Shown: piece by piece, positions 25,528-33,814 of the stretch
Layout of the letters: every line of letters begins with the position of its first letter
Numbering within the stretch: position 1 is the stretch's first letter
DNA from: Halpernia humi
GTDB taxonomy: Bacteria; Bacteroidota; Bacteroidia; Flavobacteriales; Weeksellaceae
Assembly (NCBI RefSeq): GCF_900108025.1
Contig: NZ_FNUS01000003.1
Location: forward strand, 186,001-250,000
Length of the DNA stretch: 64,000 nt
Reading direction: 5' to 3'
Made by a program: the position numbers and the translations under genes
Notes under the pieces: model-generated
Database searches by the model: none
The model's input: the letters and a program-made list of their open reading frames with translations, nothing else
Told to the model about the DNA's origin: nothing

Positions 25528-26271
25528 TTAAGTTAACATTCCACCATCCACATTTAGGACTTGGCCAGAAATATAAGACGACATTTCACTGCCTAAAAAC
25601 ACACACGCGTTTGCAACATCTTCTGGCTGTCCGCCGCGTTTCAAAGGAATTGCATCTCTCCAACTTTGCACGGTTTTTTCGTCTAAAGCGGCGGTCATTT
25701 CAGTTTCAATAAAACCTGGTGCTATGGCGTTGCAACGAATATTTCGCGAGCCAAGTTCTAAAGCAATAGATTTTGTAAACCCAATTACACCCGCTTTTGA
25801 CGCAGCATAATTGGCTTGTCCTGCGTTTCCTTTTACGCCAACAATCGATGTCATATTAATAATTGAGCCCGATTTTGCCTTCATCATTGGTTTTACCACG
25901 GCTTTGGTTAAATTAAAAACAGAATCTAAATTGGTTTTTATGACAGCGTCCCAATCATCTTTGCTCATTCTAAGCATTAAATTGTCTTTTGTAATTCCAG
26001 CGTTATTGATTAAAATATCTATTTTGCCAAATTCTGCAAACACTTCTTCAACTAATTTTTGTGCCGCGTCATAATCTGAAGCGTCTGATTGATAGGCTTT
26101 TGCCTTTGTTTTTTGGTTTAATTCTTTTTCTAATTGTGTGGCTTTATCCACAGAGCCTGCGTAAGTAAAGGCTACTTGAGCGCCTTGCTCTGCAAAAACT
26201 TCTGCGATGCCTTTTCCAATTCCACGAGTTGCGCCTGTTATTAAGGCTACTTTTCCTTCTAATAATTTCAT
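25528..26271 (-). CDS. fabG: 3-oxoacyl-[acyl-carrier-protein] reductase
   Basis: This 247-residue short-chain dehydrogenase shows the full FabG signature: GATRGIGKGIA for NADPH binding, NNAG, the catalytic Ser in NMTSIVG, YAASKAG with the Tyr/Lys pair, and the IAPGFIETEMT and SYISGQVLNVDGGM blocks. It reduces beta-ketoacyl-ACP in type II fatty-acid synthesis. It is a single gene with its own terminator. Confidence 0.9.
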   Translation of the reverse strand: MKLLEGKVALITGATRGIGKGIAEVFAEQGAQVAFTYAGSVDKATQLEKELNQKTKAKAYQSDASDYDAAQKLVEEVFAEFGKIDILINNAGITKDNLMLRMSKDDWDAVIKTNLDSVFNLTKAVVKPMMKAKSGSIINMTSIVGVKGNAGQANYAASKAGVIGFTKSIALELGSRNIRCNAIAPGFIETEMTAALDEKTVQSWRDAIPLKRGGQPEDVANACVFLGSEMSSYISGQVLNVDGGMLT

Positions 26272-26327
26272 ATGCTATTTGTTTGTATTTAATATTAATG
26301 CAGACTTACTTGATTAATAATGCATTT

Positions 26328-26999
26328 TTAAACATTATTCACCACCAAAACAATCTCGCCTTTTAAGGTTTTTGTTTTAGAAAACGCAATTAATTCATCA
26401 ATTGTTCCGCGTTTGGTTTCTTCAAACTTTTTAGAAATTTCTCGGCTTAAACTTACTTTGGTCTCATCACCAAAAAACTCTTTTATTTGCTCTAAACAAG
26501 TGTTGATTTTGTGTGGACTTTCATATAATATGATAGTCTTTTTTTCTGCTGCCAATTGTTTCAGTTTTGTTTGGCGGCCTTTTTTTGGTGGTAAAAATCC
26601 CGCAAAATAAAATTCATTATTTGGTAAACCTGAAATTACCAATGCGGGAACAAAAGCCGTTGAGCCCGGTAAACATTGCATTTCTAAATTTTCATCTGCA
26701 ATTGCTTTTGCTAAAAGATAACCTGGATCCGAAATTCCTGGTGTTCCTGCGTCTGTAATTAATGCAATATTTTGCCCATTTTGCAAATCAGAAATTACCT
26801 TTTGCGTGTAAGAATGTTCGTTGTGTAAATGATAGGATTTCAGCGGTTTAGCAATTTCATAATGCTTTAGAAGTTTCCCTGAAGTTCGGGTATCTTCACA
26901 TAAAATATAATCTACTTCTTTTAAAATCCGCACCGCTCGGAAGGTCATATCTTCCAAATTACCAACAGGCGTTGGAACAAAATACAAAATACCACTCAT
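26328..26999 (-). CDS. rsmI: 16S rRNA 2'-O-methyltransferase RsmI
   Basis: The 223-residue protein has the tetrapyrrole-methylase fold: PTPVGNLEDMTFRAVRIL at the N-terminus, CEDTRTS, then DAGTPGISDPG. These are diagnostic of RsmI, which methylates the ribose of C1402 in 16S rRNA. The start follows the stop of the upstream coiled-coil gene directly, so the two form one transcription unit. Confidence 0.92.
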   Translation of the reverse strand: MSGILYFVPTPVGNLEDMTFRAVRILKEVDYILCEDTRTSGKLLKHYEIAKPLKSYHLHNEHSYTQKVISDLQNGQNIALITDAGTPGISDPGYLLAKAIADENLEMQCLPGSTAFVPALVISGLPNNEFYFAGFLPPKKGRQTKLKQLAAEKKTIILYESPHKINTCLEQIKEFFGDETKVSLSREISKKFEETKRGTIDELIAFSKTKTLKGEIVLVVNNV

Positions 27000-28016
27000 T
27001 TAGTTGAATTTATTTTCTACCAAGGCCCAAAGTCTTTGCGCGTAATCGTCCACTTTTTGCCATCCATTTTCGTAGTAGAGTTCACTTAAATATTCTTTGG
27101 CTTCTTGCAAGGTTTTATAGGAATTTAATTGATTAATCGTGGCTCTTAAATACGCTTCATCACCTTTAAATAAAAGTTTTGTGAAAGCGACTTTATCATT
27201 TAAATCAATTCTAAAATCTAATTTCGGCTTTTCGGCTTCCATGAGTTTTGCGTCCATATTTCTACTTTGCAGAGGCGTTTTCTTTTCAATCACAGTTTCA
27301 GATAAATCAGAAAAATCGTCATCAAATAAAGATTTCACAACGCTTAAACCCTTTATTTTTCCTAATCTAAATTTTTTCTCGGCATGCGTTTCATGTTTAA
27401 AATCATTGAAAACGGGTTCTTTTTCGACACTAATCTCATCTTTTCTATCAAATTCTACTATTTTTCGGCGGTTTTCTTCTTTTTCGGCTTCATCGTTTTT
27501 GCCAGAAACTTCATTTTCTTTTTCGGTTTCTAAAATTGGTAAAATAGTGTCTTCTTTTATTTCTGTGGTAATATTTTCTGGTTTTTCTTCTTCGCTATTT
27601 TCTTGCGAGACAAAGAAATCTTCAAGTGGCAATTTCGGACGAATTTCTTCCAAATCATCTTCAATGTTTGTCGCAACCATTTGTCTATCAGCCGAAAGTT
27701 TTATTTGCGAAGTTAATTCTGCAATTTGATTTTCTTTTTCCTCTAAAGTTTTCCAATATTCTTCCTTTAACCTTTGAATGTAATTTTCTGTTTCTATTTT
27801 TTCAGCATTGCTTTTTTCCAAATTTGAATGCCGCTCTCCCTCAATATTTTTAGTAATGGAATCTAAATTTTTCAGTAAAGACACTTTTTCCATAAGTTGA
27901 AAAAGCGCGCCCTGTTCCGTTATTAAGGCTTCTGCGTTTTCAGATTCGTTTAGTTTTTGAATTAAAGTTCTACAATCTGAAAATAGCGTTTCCTTTAAAT
28001 TTTGTATGGTTTGCAT
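27000..28016 (-). CDS. coiled-coil protein with conserved C-terminal domain, unknown function
   Basis: This 338-residue protein has no signal peptide. Residues ~1-120 are helical and coiled-coil-like. The middle (~120-260) is very acidic and low-complexity (Glu/Lys-rich). The last ~70 residues form a compact conserved domain (FRIDLNDKVAFTKLLFKGD...LWALVENKF) that I recognise from many flavobacterial hypothetical proteins next to rsmI or tdk. Role unknown. It is divergent from tdk and is the promoter-proximal gene of the rsmI unit. Confidence 0.7.
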   Translation of the reverse strand: MQTIQNLKETLFSDCRTLIQKLNESENAEALITEQGALFQLMEKVSLLKNLDSITKNIEGERHSNLEKSNAEKIETENYIQRLKEEYWKTLEEKENQIAELTSQIKLSADRQMVATNIEDDLEEIRPKLPLEDFFVSQENSEEEKPENITTEIKEDTILPILETEKENEVSGKNDEAEKEENRRKIVEFDRKDEISVEKEPVFNDFKHETHAEKKFRLGKIKGLSVVKSLFDDDFSDLSETVIEKKTPLQSRNMDAKLMEAEKPKLDFRIDLNDKVAFTKLLFKGDEAYLRATINQLNSYKTLQEAKEYLSELYYENGWQKVDDYAQRLWALVENKFN

Positions 28017-28040
28017 TATTTTATCTTGTTAAATTTTGCT

Positions 28041-28048
28041 TACTTTTG
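28041..28048 (+). promoter_or_regulatory. -7 box (TACTTTTG) for tdk
   Basis: This perfect TAnnTTTG match lies 28 bases before ATG 28077, in the 60-base divergent spacer. Confidence 0.55.
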
Positions 28049-28076
28049 AAGTAATTTATAATTGCTAATTTACCAA

Positions 28077-28664
28077 ATGTTTTTAGAAAACACAATAAAT
28101 CACGCGAAACAAAGTGGATGGATGGAAGTGATCTGCGGCTCAATGTTTTCGGGCAAAACGGAAGAATTAATCCGCAGATTGCGGCGTGCAGAAATGGCCG
28201 GACAAAATGTGGAGATTTTTAAACCCAAAATAGACATCCGATATTCTGAAGAAGAAGTGGTTTCTCACAATCAAAATAAAATCAGAAGCACATCCGTACA
28301 AAGTACTTCAGAAATTTTGCTTTTAGGTTCTGGCTGCGATGTGGTGGGGATAGATGAAGCCCAATTTTTTGATGAAAGTATTGTAGAAATAGCAAATCAA
28401 CTAGCAAATAATGGCATTAGAGTAGTAATTGCAGGTTTAGATATGGATTTTTTGGGAAGGCCGTTTGGACCGATGCCAAATTTAATGGCGACGGCAGAAT
28501 ATGTAACGAAAGTTCACGCTATTTGCCGTGATACAGGGAACTTGGCCAATTATTCTTTGCGAACTTCTTCTGGAAAAAATTTAGTAGAACTTGGCGAAAC
28601 CGAAAATTATGAAGCCGTAAGTCGCCGAATATTTTTCGAAAAAATGTCGAACAAAAAAGAATGA
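28077..28664 (+). CDS. tdk: thymidine kinase
   Basis: This 195-residue type II thymidine kinase has the P-loop GSMFSGKT at 21-28, the DEAQFF block with catalytic E94, and RPFGPMPNLMATAEYVTK. It phosphorylates thymidine for salvage. Of the usual zinc-ribbon cysteines only the first is present (AICRDTG instead of a CxxC), and the C-terminal one is Ser (AVSRRIF). I chose ATG 28077 over TTG 28062. Its last base pairs overlap the MurF-Alr start (ATGA). Confidence 0.9.
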   Translation: MFLENTINHAKQSGWMEVICGSMFSGKTEELIRRLRRAEMAGQNVEIFKPKIDIRYSEEEVVSHNQNKIRSTSVQSTSEILLLGSGCDVVGIDEAQFFDESIVEIANQLANNGIRVVIAGLDMDFLGRPFGPMPNLMATAEYVTKVHAICRDTGNLANYSLRTSSGKNLVELGETENYEAVSRRIFFEKMSNKKE

Positions 28665-31108
28665 ATTATACTACTTTACAACTTGCAAAAATCACAAATT
28701 CCCAATTAATTGGTAATGAAAATTTGCACGTACAATCTATTGCGTATGATAGTAGAATTATTTTTTCTACTATTGACACGGCATTTATCGCCCTAAATAG
28801 TTTTAAAAACTCTGGCGAAAAATATATAAATGATGTTATTGAAAAAGGGGTTTGCATCATTATTTCTGCACATCAAATTTTTGACCATCCAAATATCACT
28901 TGGATTATTACCGAAAATACGACACATTTTTTACAGAAATTAGCCAAATATCATTTTGAAAACTGCCATCTAAAAAGCATTGGAATCACAGGAAGTAACG
29001 GCAAAACCATCGTAAAAGAATGGCTTTACCAATGTTTGTGGGATGAGTTTCCAACCGTAAAAAGCCCGAAAAGTTTTAACTCACAAATCGGTTTGCCACT
29101 TTCGCTTTTGCAAATAGAAAAAAAACATCAACTTGGGATTTTTGAAGTCGGGATTTCAAAACCTGGCGAAATGAAAATTTTAGAAGAAATATTCTCGCCA
29201 GAAATAGGAATTTTAACCCATATTGGAACGGCACATTCCATCAATTTTGAATCAGAAAAAGAAATTATTGATGAAAAATTAAAATTATTTAAAGAATCGC
29301 GTGTCATCATTTTTAATGGCGATAATGATTTATTATACAGCACTTTAACTCAATTATATTCTGATAGAATACTAATTTCTTATGGCAAAAACCCAAGAAA
29401 TTCATATCATCTGCTTTCTGATTGGTCTACAAGCGCCAATGACATCAAGGTTAAACATAACGAAGAAGAATTTTCATTTCCTGTAAAAGTTCGGACAGAA
29501 GCAATTGTTCTAAACGCTTTATGTGTGATAGCCGTTTTAAAGTATTTTAACTTTAATCTTGATAAAATTGTTTCTAAACTAAATGCTATAAAATCCGTTG
29601 AAATGCGGCTAGAGAGCGTGGAAGGAACGCGAAATAATTTAATTATAAATGATTCTTTTAATTTAGATATAGATTCTTTGCAGATTGCATATCAATTCAT
29701 TAAAGAATATCAAAAAGACAGAAAAGTTTTAATTCTGACGGATATTATAGACGTAAAAGAAGAGCCAGAAGTTCTTTATCCTTTTGTCGCAAAACTTACA
29801 AACGAGCAAAATTTTGATAAAATATTTTTAGTAGGAAATAAAATTACCAAATATTCAGAATTATTTTCGAATGAGGTGCTTTGCTTTGAAACAACGGAAG
29901 AACTAATTGATAATCAAGAATTAAACAAAATTGAAAATGCGATAATTCTATTAAAAGGCGCACGAAAATTTGAGATTGATCGTTTAAAATTGACTTTAGA
30001 GCTGCAAAAACACGACACGGTTTTGGAAGTGAATTTGAATAACATGTTGCATAATATAAATGTGCATAAAGCCTTATTAAAGCCAGAGACAAAAGTTATG
30101 GCAATGGTAAAAGCAGATTCTTATGGTTTAGGTGGATATGAAATTGCAGAATTTTTGCAGCACCACCGCATAGATTATTTGGGTGTGGCTTTTGTGGATG
30201 AGGGAATTGATTTAAGAAAGAAAGGAATTACCGTCCCGATTATGGTGATGAATCCGGAGCAGCAAAGTTATAACAGCATTATAGATTTTAATCTTGAACC
30301 AGAGATTTATAGTTTGCGAGTTTTAAAGCAATTCACTGATAAACTTCAGGAAAAAGGTGTCGAAACTCGATATCCTGTGCATATCAAACTCGAAACGGGA
30401 ATGCACCGTTTGGGTTTTAAATCTTGGGAATTAGATGAATTGATTCTTCTACTTTCACAAAAAAATTTAGTAGTAAAAAGTATTTTCAGCCATCTATCTT
30501 CTGCTGATGACGAGGATCAGAAAGAATACACATTAAACCAAATAAAAGTTTTTACACAAAATTCTGATAAAATAATTTCCGCCTTAAAATATCCTGTTTT
30601 ACGGCATATTTTAAATTCGTCAGGCATTGCGAATTATACTGATTTTCAATTTGATATGGTAAGAATTGGAATAGGAATGGTGGGGATTTCGCCAAATAAA
30701 ACGATTGAAAAACAATTGAAATCAGCGGTTAGTTTAAAGACCGTTATTTCGCAAATTTCAGAAATTAAAGAAGGGGAAAGTGTAGGTTACAACAGAAAAT
30801 TTATTGCAAATTCAAGTACAAAAGTGGCGACAATTCCTGTAGGTTATGCAGATGGAATCCCAAGATTGATAGGAAATGGCGTGGGCAAATTTGGCGTTCA
30901 TAAAGTTTTAAAGCCAATCATTGGTAACATTTGTATGGATATGATTATGCTAGATTTAGGAGATTTGGTTGCAAATGAGGGCGATGAAGTAATTATCTTT
31001 AATGAAAACCCAAGCCTTAAAGAATTTTCAAGTTATTGTAATACAATTCCTTACGAAGTTTTAACATCTATTTCGCGTCGTGTAAAAAGAGTGTATATAA
31101 AAGATTAA
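28661..31108 (+). CDS. murF-alr: bifunctional MurF / alanine racemase fusion
   Basis: In this 815-residue protein, residues ~1-445 are MurF, with the ATP loop GITGSNGKT at 108-116. It adds D-Ala-D-Ala to the UDP-MurNAc-tripeptide. Residues ~455-815 are a complete alanine racemase, with the PLP lysine K484 in MVKADSYGLG and the second catalytic base Y710 in SVGYNRKF. The fusion joins production and use of D-alanine and is common in Bacteroidota. Several MurF residues are divergent (ITGSNGKTIVKEWL is intact), so the ligase should still be active. It is coupled to tdk upstream and lies 3 bases from the patatin gene. Confidence 0.93.
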   Translation: MNYTTLQLAKITNSQLIGNENLHVQSIAYDSRIIFSTIDTAFIALNSFKNSGEKYINDVIEKGVCIIISAHQIFDHPNITWIITENTTHFLQKLAKYHFENCHLKSIGITGSNGKTIVKEWLYQCLWDEFPTVKSPKSFNSQIGLPLSLLQIEKKHQLGIFEVGISKPGEMKILEEIFSPEIGILTHIGTAHSINFESEKEIIDEKLKLFKESRVIIFNGDNDLLYSTLTQLYSDRILISYGKNPRNSYHLLSDWSTSANDIKVKHNEEEFSFPVKVRTEAIVLNALCVIAVLKYFNFNLDKIVSKLNAIKSVEMRLESVEGTRNNLIINDSFNLDIDSLQIAYQFIKEYQKDRKVLILTDIIDVKEEPEVLYPFVAKLTNEQNFDKIFLVGNKITKYSELFSNEVLCFETTEELIDNQELNKIENAIILLKGARKFEIDRLKLTLELQKHDTVLEVNLNNMLHNINVHKALLKPETKVMAMVKADSYGLGGYEIAEFLQHHRIDYLGVAFVDEGIDLRKKGITVPIMVMNPEQQSYNSIIDFNLEPEIYSLRVLKQFTDKLQEKGVETRYPVHIKLETGMHRLGFKSWELDELILLLSQKNLVVKSIFSHLSSADDEDQKEYTLNQIKVFTQNSDKIISALKYPVLRHILNSSGIANYTDFQFDMVRIGIGMVGISPNKTIEKQLKSAVSLKTVISQISEIKEGESVGYNRKFIANSSTKVATIPVGYADGIPRLIGNGVGKFGVHKVLKPIIGNICMDMIMLDLGDLVANEGDEVIIFNENPSLKEFSSYCNTIPYEVLTSISRRVKRVYIKD

Positions 31109-31111
31109 CTA

Positions 31112-33256
31112 ATGAAAAAATTCCTGCTTCTGATATGTTTTCTTTTAGCCCAAGCTTTCACTGCGCAGGTCAAAAAAGATTTTGAAATACCACCACATCC
31201 GAGAATTGGGCTTTCTTTAAGCGGCGGCGGCGCAAAAGGATTTGCACATATTGGTGTTTTAAAAGTTTTAGATTCGCTGGGAATTAAAATAGATTATATT
31301 TCTGGGACATCTATGGGCGCTATTGTCGGGGGACTTTATGCTTCAGGGTATTCGGGTAAAGAAATAGAAAAAATTGTTTTAGATACAGATTTTTACAACA
31401 TTATTGCAAATGAAAGAACACGGCAAGAAACATCTTTTTTAAATAAATCTATAGATAAATATATCTTCTCTATTCCAGTCAATAATGGCAAGTTTAATGT
31501 TTTACCAAAGGCAATTTCCACTGGCCAAAAGAATATTTACCTTTTGAAAGAACTTTTTAGAAATGTTTCTACTATTAATGATTTTTCTAAATTGCCGATT
31601 CCTTTTATGTGTGTGGCGACTAACCTAGAAACGGGCTCTGTAAACATTTTAGAAAAGGGAGATTTATCGCAAGCCATCATGGCCAGTTCAGCATTTCCTG
31701 GTTTGATGGATCCGGTAAAAATTGGCGACAGTTTGTACATTGATGGTGCAATGACCATCAATTATCCGTCTAAGCCACTAAAAGACAAAGGCATAGATAT
31801 CGTAATTGGCGTAGATCTTAGCCAAGGTTTGGCAAAGCGAGATAATTTGAATAGTGCATTATCGATTCTAAATCAAGTGATAGATTTTGGTATTCAGCGA
31901 GAAACTAAAAATCAATATAAATATACAGATATCAATATTCATCCAAATTTAGCCGGTCTTGGCGCAACAAGTTATGATGCAAAAAAACAAATTTTAGATT
32001 CCGGATTTGTAGAAGCAAAAAAATATATTTCTATCCTTAAAGAACTTCCAAAAAAAACAGATACAATCCTACGTGCACCAATGAACGGTATTTATGCCAA
32101 TGTTTATAAAATTGATAGTTTGCAACTTGTTAATAATAACATTTTCAATCGCTCTTACGTTCGCGGGAAAATGAACCTTAAAACCCCTGCTCTTCTCACT
32201 TACGGAAATATCAATAAAATGATTGATAAATTGTACGCTACAAACAATTATAAACTCATAAATTATGATATAATACAAAGTGATAATCATAATATTCTCC
32301 GAGTAGATGTTCAAGAAGATGATACCCGTTTATTTTTAAAATTTGGTCTGCATTACGATGAAATATTTAAAACTGGCCTACTCTTAAATGCAACAGTAAA
32401 AAGGCTTTTCTTCAGAAATTCTACTATTTCTTTAGACGGTATAATTGGTGATAAACCACGCTATTATTTCAACTATTTTATTGATAATGGATACATTCCG
32501 GGTTTTGGTGTGTATGCATCGGGAATGAGTTTTAACACTAAAAATAGCGATGGAGAAAATAATCAACCCACCAATTGGTTTCGAACTGAAGCATACATAC
32601 AATCGGTTTACAAAGACCGCTACGCCTTAGGTGGCGGTATTAGCAATGATATATTTAAAACAAATGGCATACAAACCCAAACTTTTTACAACGCCTACGT
32701 CTTTCTAAAAAGTGACACCCAAGATGATAAAGAATTCCCAACGCGGGGCTTTTATCTAAATGCCGAAGGTAAAATTTTAGATTTATTTAATAAAAATATC
32801 TCAACAAAATCCTACCAAGCAAAAGCAGATTTGCGCCTTCATTTCCCTCTAAATACAAAATTCACCTATTCTTTACGACTTTTTACAGGTTTCACCGTAG
32901 GTGTAGAACGCTATACAAATTACGAATTCGGAATAGGTGGTATCTTTGAGCAAAATCTAGGCAATTTTGTATCCTTTCAAGCCTATCAATTCGGACAAGT
33001 TAGAAACAGCAATATTCTACTTGCTTCGAACAACCTGCAATATAGTGTTTCTAAAAACTTCTTTTTAACAGGAAATTTTAGTATTTCAAATCTCTTTAGT
33101 GAAATTCAACTAAAAGAATTTCTAAATATTAGATATAAATCCGCAGGTTTAGGCCTTGGCTATAAATCGCCTTTCGGACAAATAAAATTAAATTACAGCC
33201 ATCCTTTAAATAATCAAAAAGGTATTTTTAATGTGATTTTAGGTCACTATTTTTAA
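31112..33256 (+). CDS. patatin-like phospholipase with outer-membrane barrel (PlpD-like)
   Basis: The 714-residue protein has a signal peptide (~1-18). The patatin domain (~30-310) has the oxyanion loop SGGGAKG (37-43), nucleophile S67 in GTSMG, and catalytic D211 in DGA. A POTRA-like linker (~340-420) and a C-terminal 16-strand Omp85-type barrel follow, ending in a terminal aromatic (GHYF). It is a type Vd-like arrangement, so the lipase could be displayed on or released from the cell surface. It is embedded in the murF-alr/ybeY unit. Confidence 0.88.
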   Translation: MKKFLLLICFLLAQAFTAQVKKDFEIPPHPRIGLSLSGGGAKGFAHIGVLKVLDSLGIKIDYISGTSMGAIVGGLYASGYSGKEIEKIVLDTDFYNIIANERTRQETSFLNKSIDKYIFSIPVNNGKFNVLPKAISTGQKNIYLLKELFRNVSTINDFSKLPIPFMCVATNLETGSVNILEKGDLSQAIMASSAFPGLMDPVKIGDSLYIDGAMTINYPSKPLKDKGIDIVIGVDLSQGLAKRDNLNSALSILNQVIDFGIQRETKNQYKYTDINIHPNLAGLGATSYDAKKQILDSGFVEAKKYISILKELPKKTDTILRAPMNGIYANVYKIDSLQLVNNNIFNRSYVRGKMNLKTPALLTYGNINKMIDKLYATNNYKLINYDIIQSDNHNILRVDVQEDDTRLFLKFGLHYDEIFKTGLLLNATVKRLFFRNSTISLDGIIGDKPRYYFNYFIDNGYIPGFGVYASGMSFNTKNSDGENNQPTNWFRTEAYIQSVYKDRYALGGGISNDIFKTNGIQTQTFYNAYVFLKSDTQDDKEFPTRGFYLNAEGKILDLFNKNISTKSYQAKADLRLHFPLNTKFTYSLRLFTGFTVGVERYTNYEFGIGGIFEQNLGNFVSFQAYQFGQVRNSNILLASNNLQYSVSKNFFLTGNFSISNLFSEIQLKEFLNIRYKSAGLGLGYKSPFGQIKLNYSHPLNNQKGIFNVILGHYF

Positions 33257-33264
33257 AATGAATT

Positions 33265-33672
33265 ATGATAAATTACTTCTTTGAAAACATAGAAAAGATA
33301 GAAATCTCCTCCAAAATTTCACCTTGGCTAGAACAAATCATTCTTACCGAAAACAAAAAAACGGGCGATATTAACTATATTTTTGCAGATGATGCCTATA
33401 TTTTGAAGATCAACCAAGACTATCTGAAGCACGATTATTATACAGATATCATCACATTCGATTATGTAAAAGGCAAAACAATAAGCGGCGATATTTTCGT
33501 ATCTTTGCCGCGCATTTCAGATAATGCCAAAATGCTAAATAAAGACTTGGAAAGGGAGTTTCTCCGAGTTTTAGCACACGGTATTCTTCACCTATGTGGA
33601 TATAAAGATAAATCTAAAGAAGAAATTTCTGTAATGCGAGACAAGGAAGATTTTTATATAAATATTTTTTAG
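33265..33672 (+). CDS. ybeY: endoribonuclease YbeY
   Basis: This 135-residue protein shows the UPF0054 block: YYTDIITFDY, then LAHGILHLCGYKD. H105 and H109 are the first two zinc ligands; the expected third His is replaced by D115, as in other Bacteroidota members that I remember. It acts in 16S rRNA 3' end maturation and ribosome quality control. It starts 8 bases after the patatin gene and its stop codon touches the structured element at 33671. Confidence 0.88.
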   Translation: MINYFFENIEKIEISSKISPWLEQIILTENKKTGDINYIFADDAYILKINQDYLKHDYYTDIITFDYVKGKTISGDIFVSLPRISDNAKMLNKDLEREFLRVLAHGILHLCGYKDKSKEEISVMRDKEDFYINIF

Positions 33673-33753
33673 GAGCTATTTCCTGCTTTCCGTTACAATC
33701 TTTTTTGTTGCTGTTCCAGCATCAAAAAAGGATTTCCACTGCAATCAGGGCTA
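33671..33753 (+). ncRNA. conserved structured element between ybeY and mnmG (Flavo-1-like?)
   Basis: The sequence starts AGGAGCTATTTCCTGC and ends GCAATCAGGGCTAG. It has a long central hairpin: CTTTTTTG-(TT)GCTG at 33700-33713 pairs with CAGC-(AT)CAAAAAAG at 33717-33730, then GGATTTCCACT follows. This looks like the widespread Bacteroidota element that I associate with the Flavo-1 RNA motif, but I cannot confirm the Rfam assignment from memory. It directly follows the ybeY stop codon. Confidence 0.5.
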
Positions 33754-33787
33754 GTTACAACTTTCGCTTCTAATGAATTTTTATAAA

Positions 33788-33803
33788 TGTTTCACGTGAA
33801 ACA
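33788..33803. promoter_or_regulatory. parS site, ParB-binding centromere (left)
   Basis: TGTTTCACGTGAAACA is a perfect 16-bp palindrome and identical to the universal chromosomal parS consensus. It lies 11 bases before the mnmG start codon. Confidence 0.9.
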
Positions 33804-33814
33804 ATTTTAAAATT

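Noticed and set aside
27139-27729. 196-codon + strand frame opposite the coiled-coil gene
   Set aside because: It is the Ser/Phe-rich mirror of the Glu/Lys-rich coding strand, a usual artefact of antisense translation; no start-site signal or domain.
28661-31108. Sequencing-error fusion of murF and alr
   Set aside because: The frame is continuous, both halves have intact active sites, and the same fusion is a known feature of Bacteroidota.
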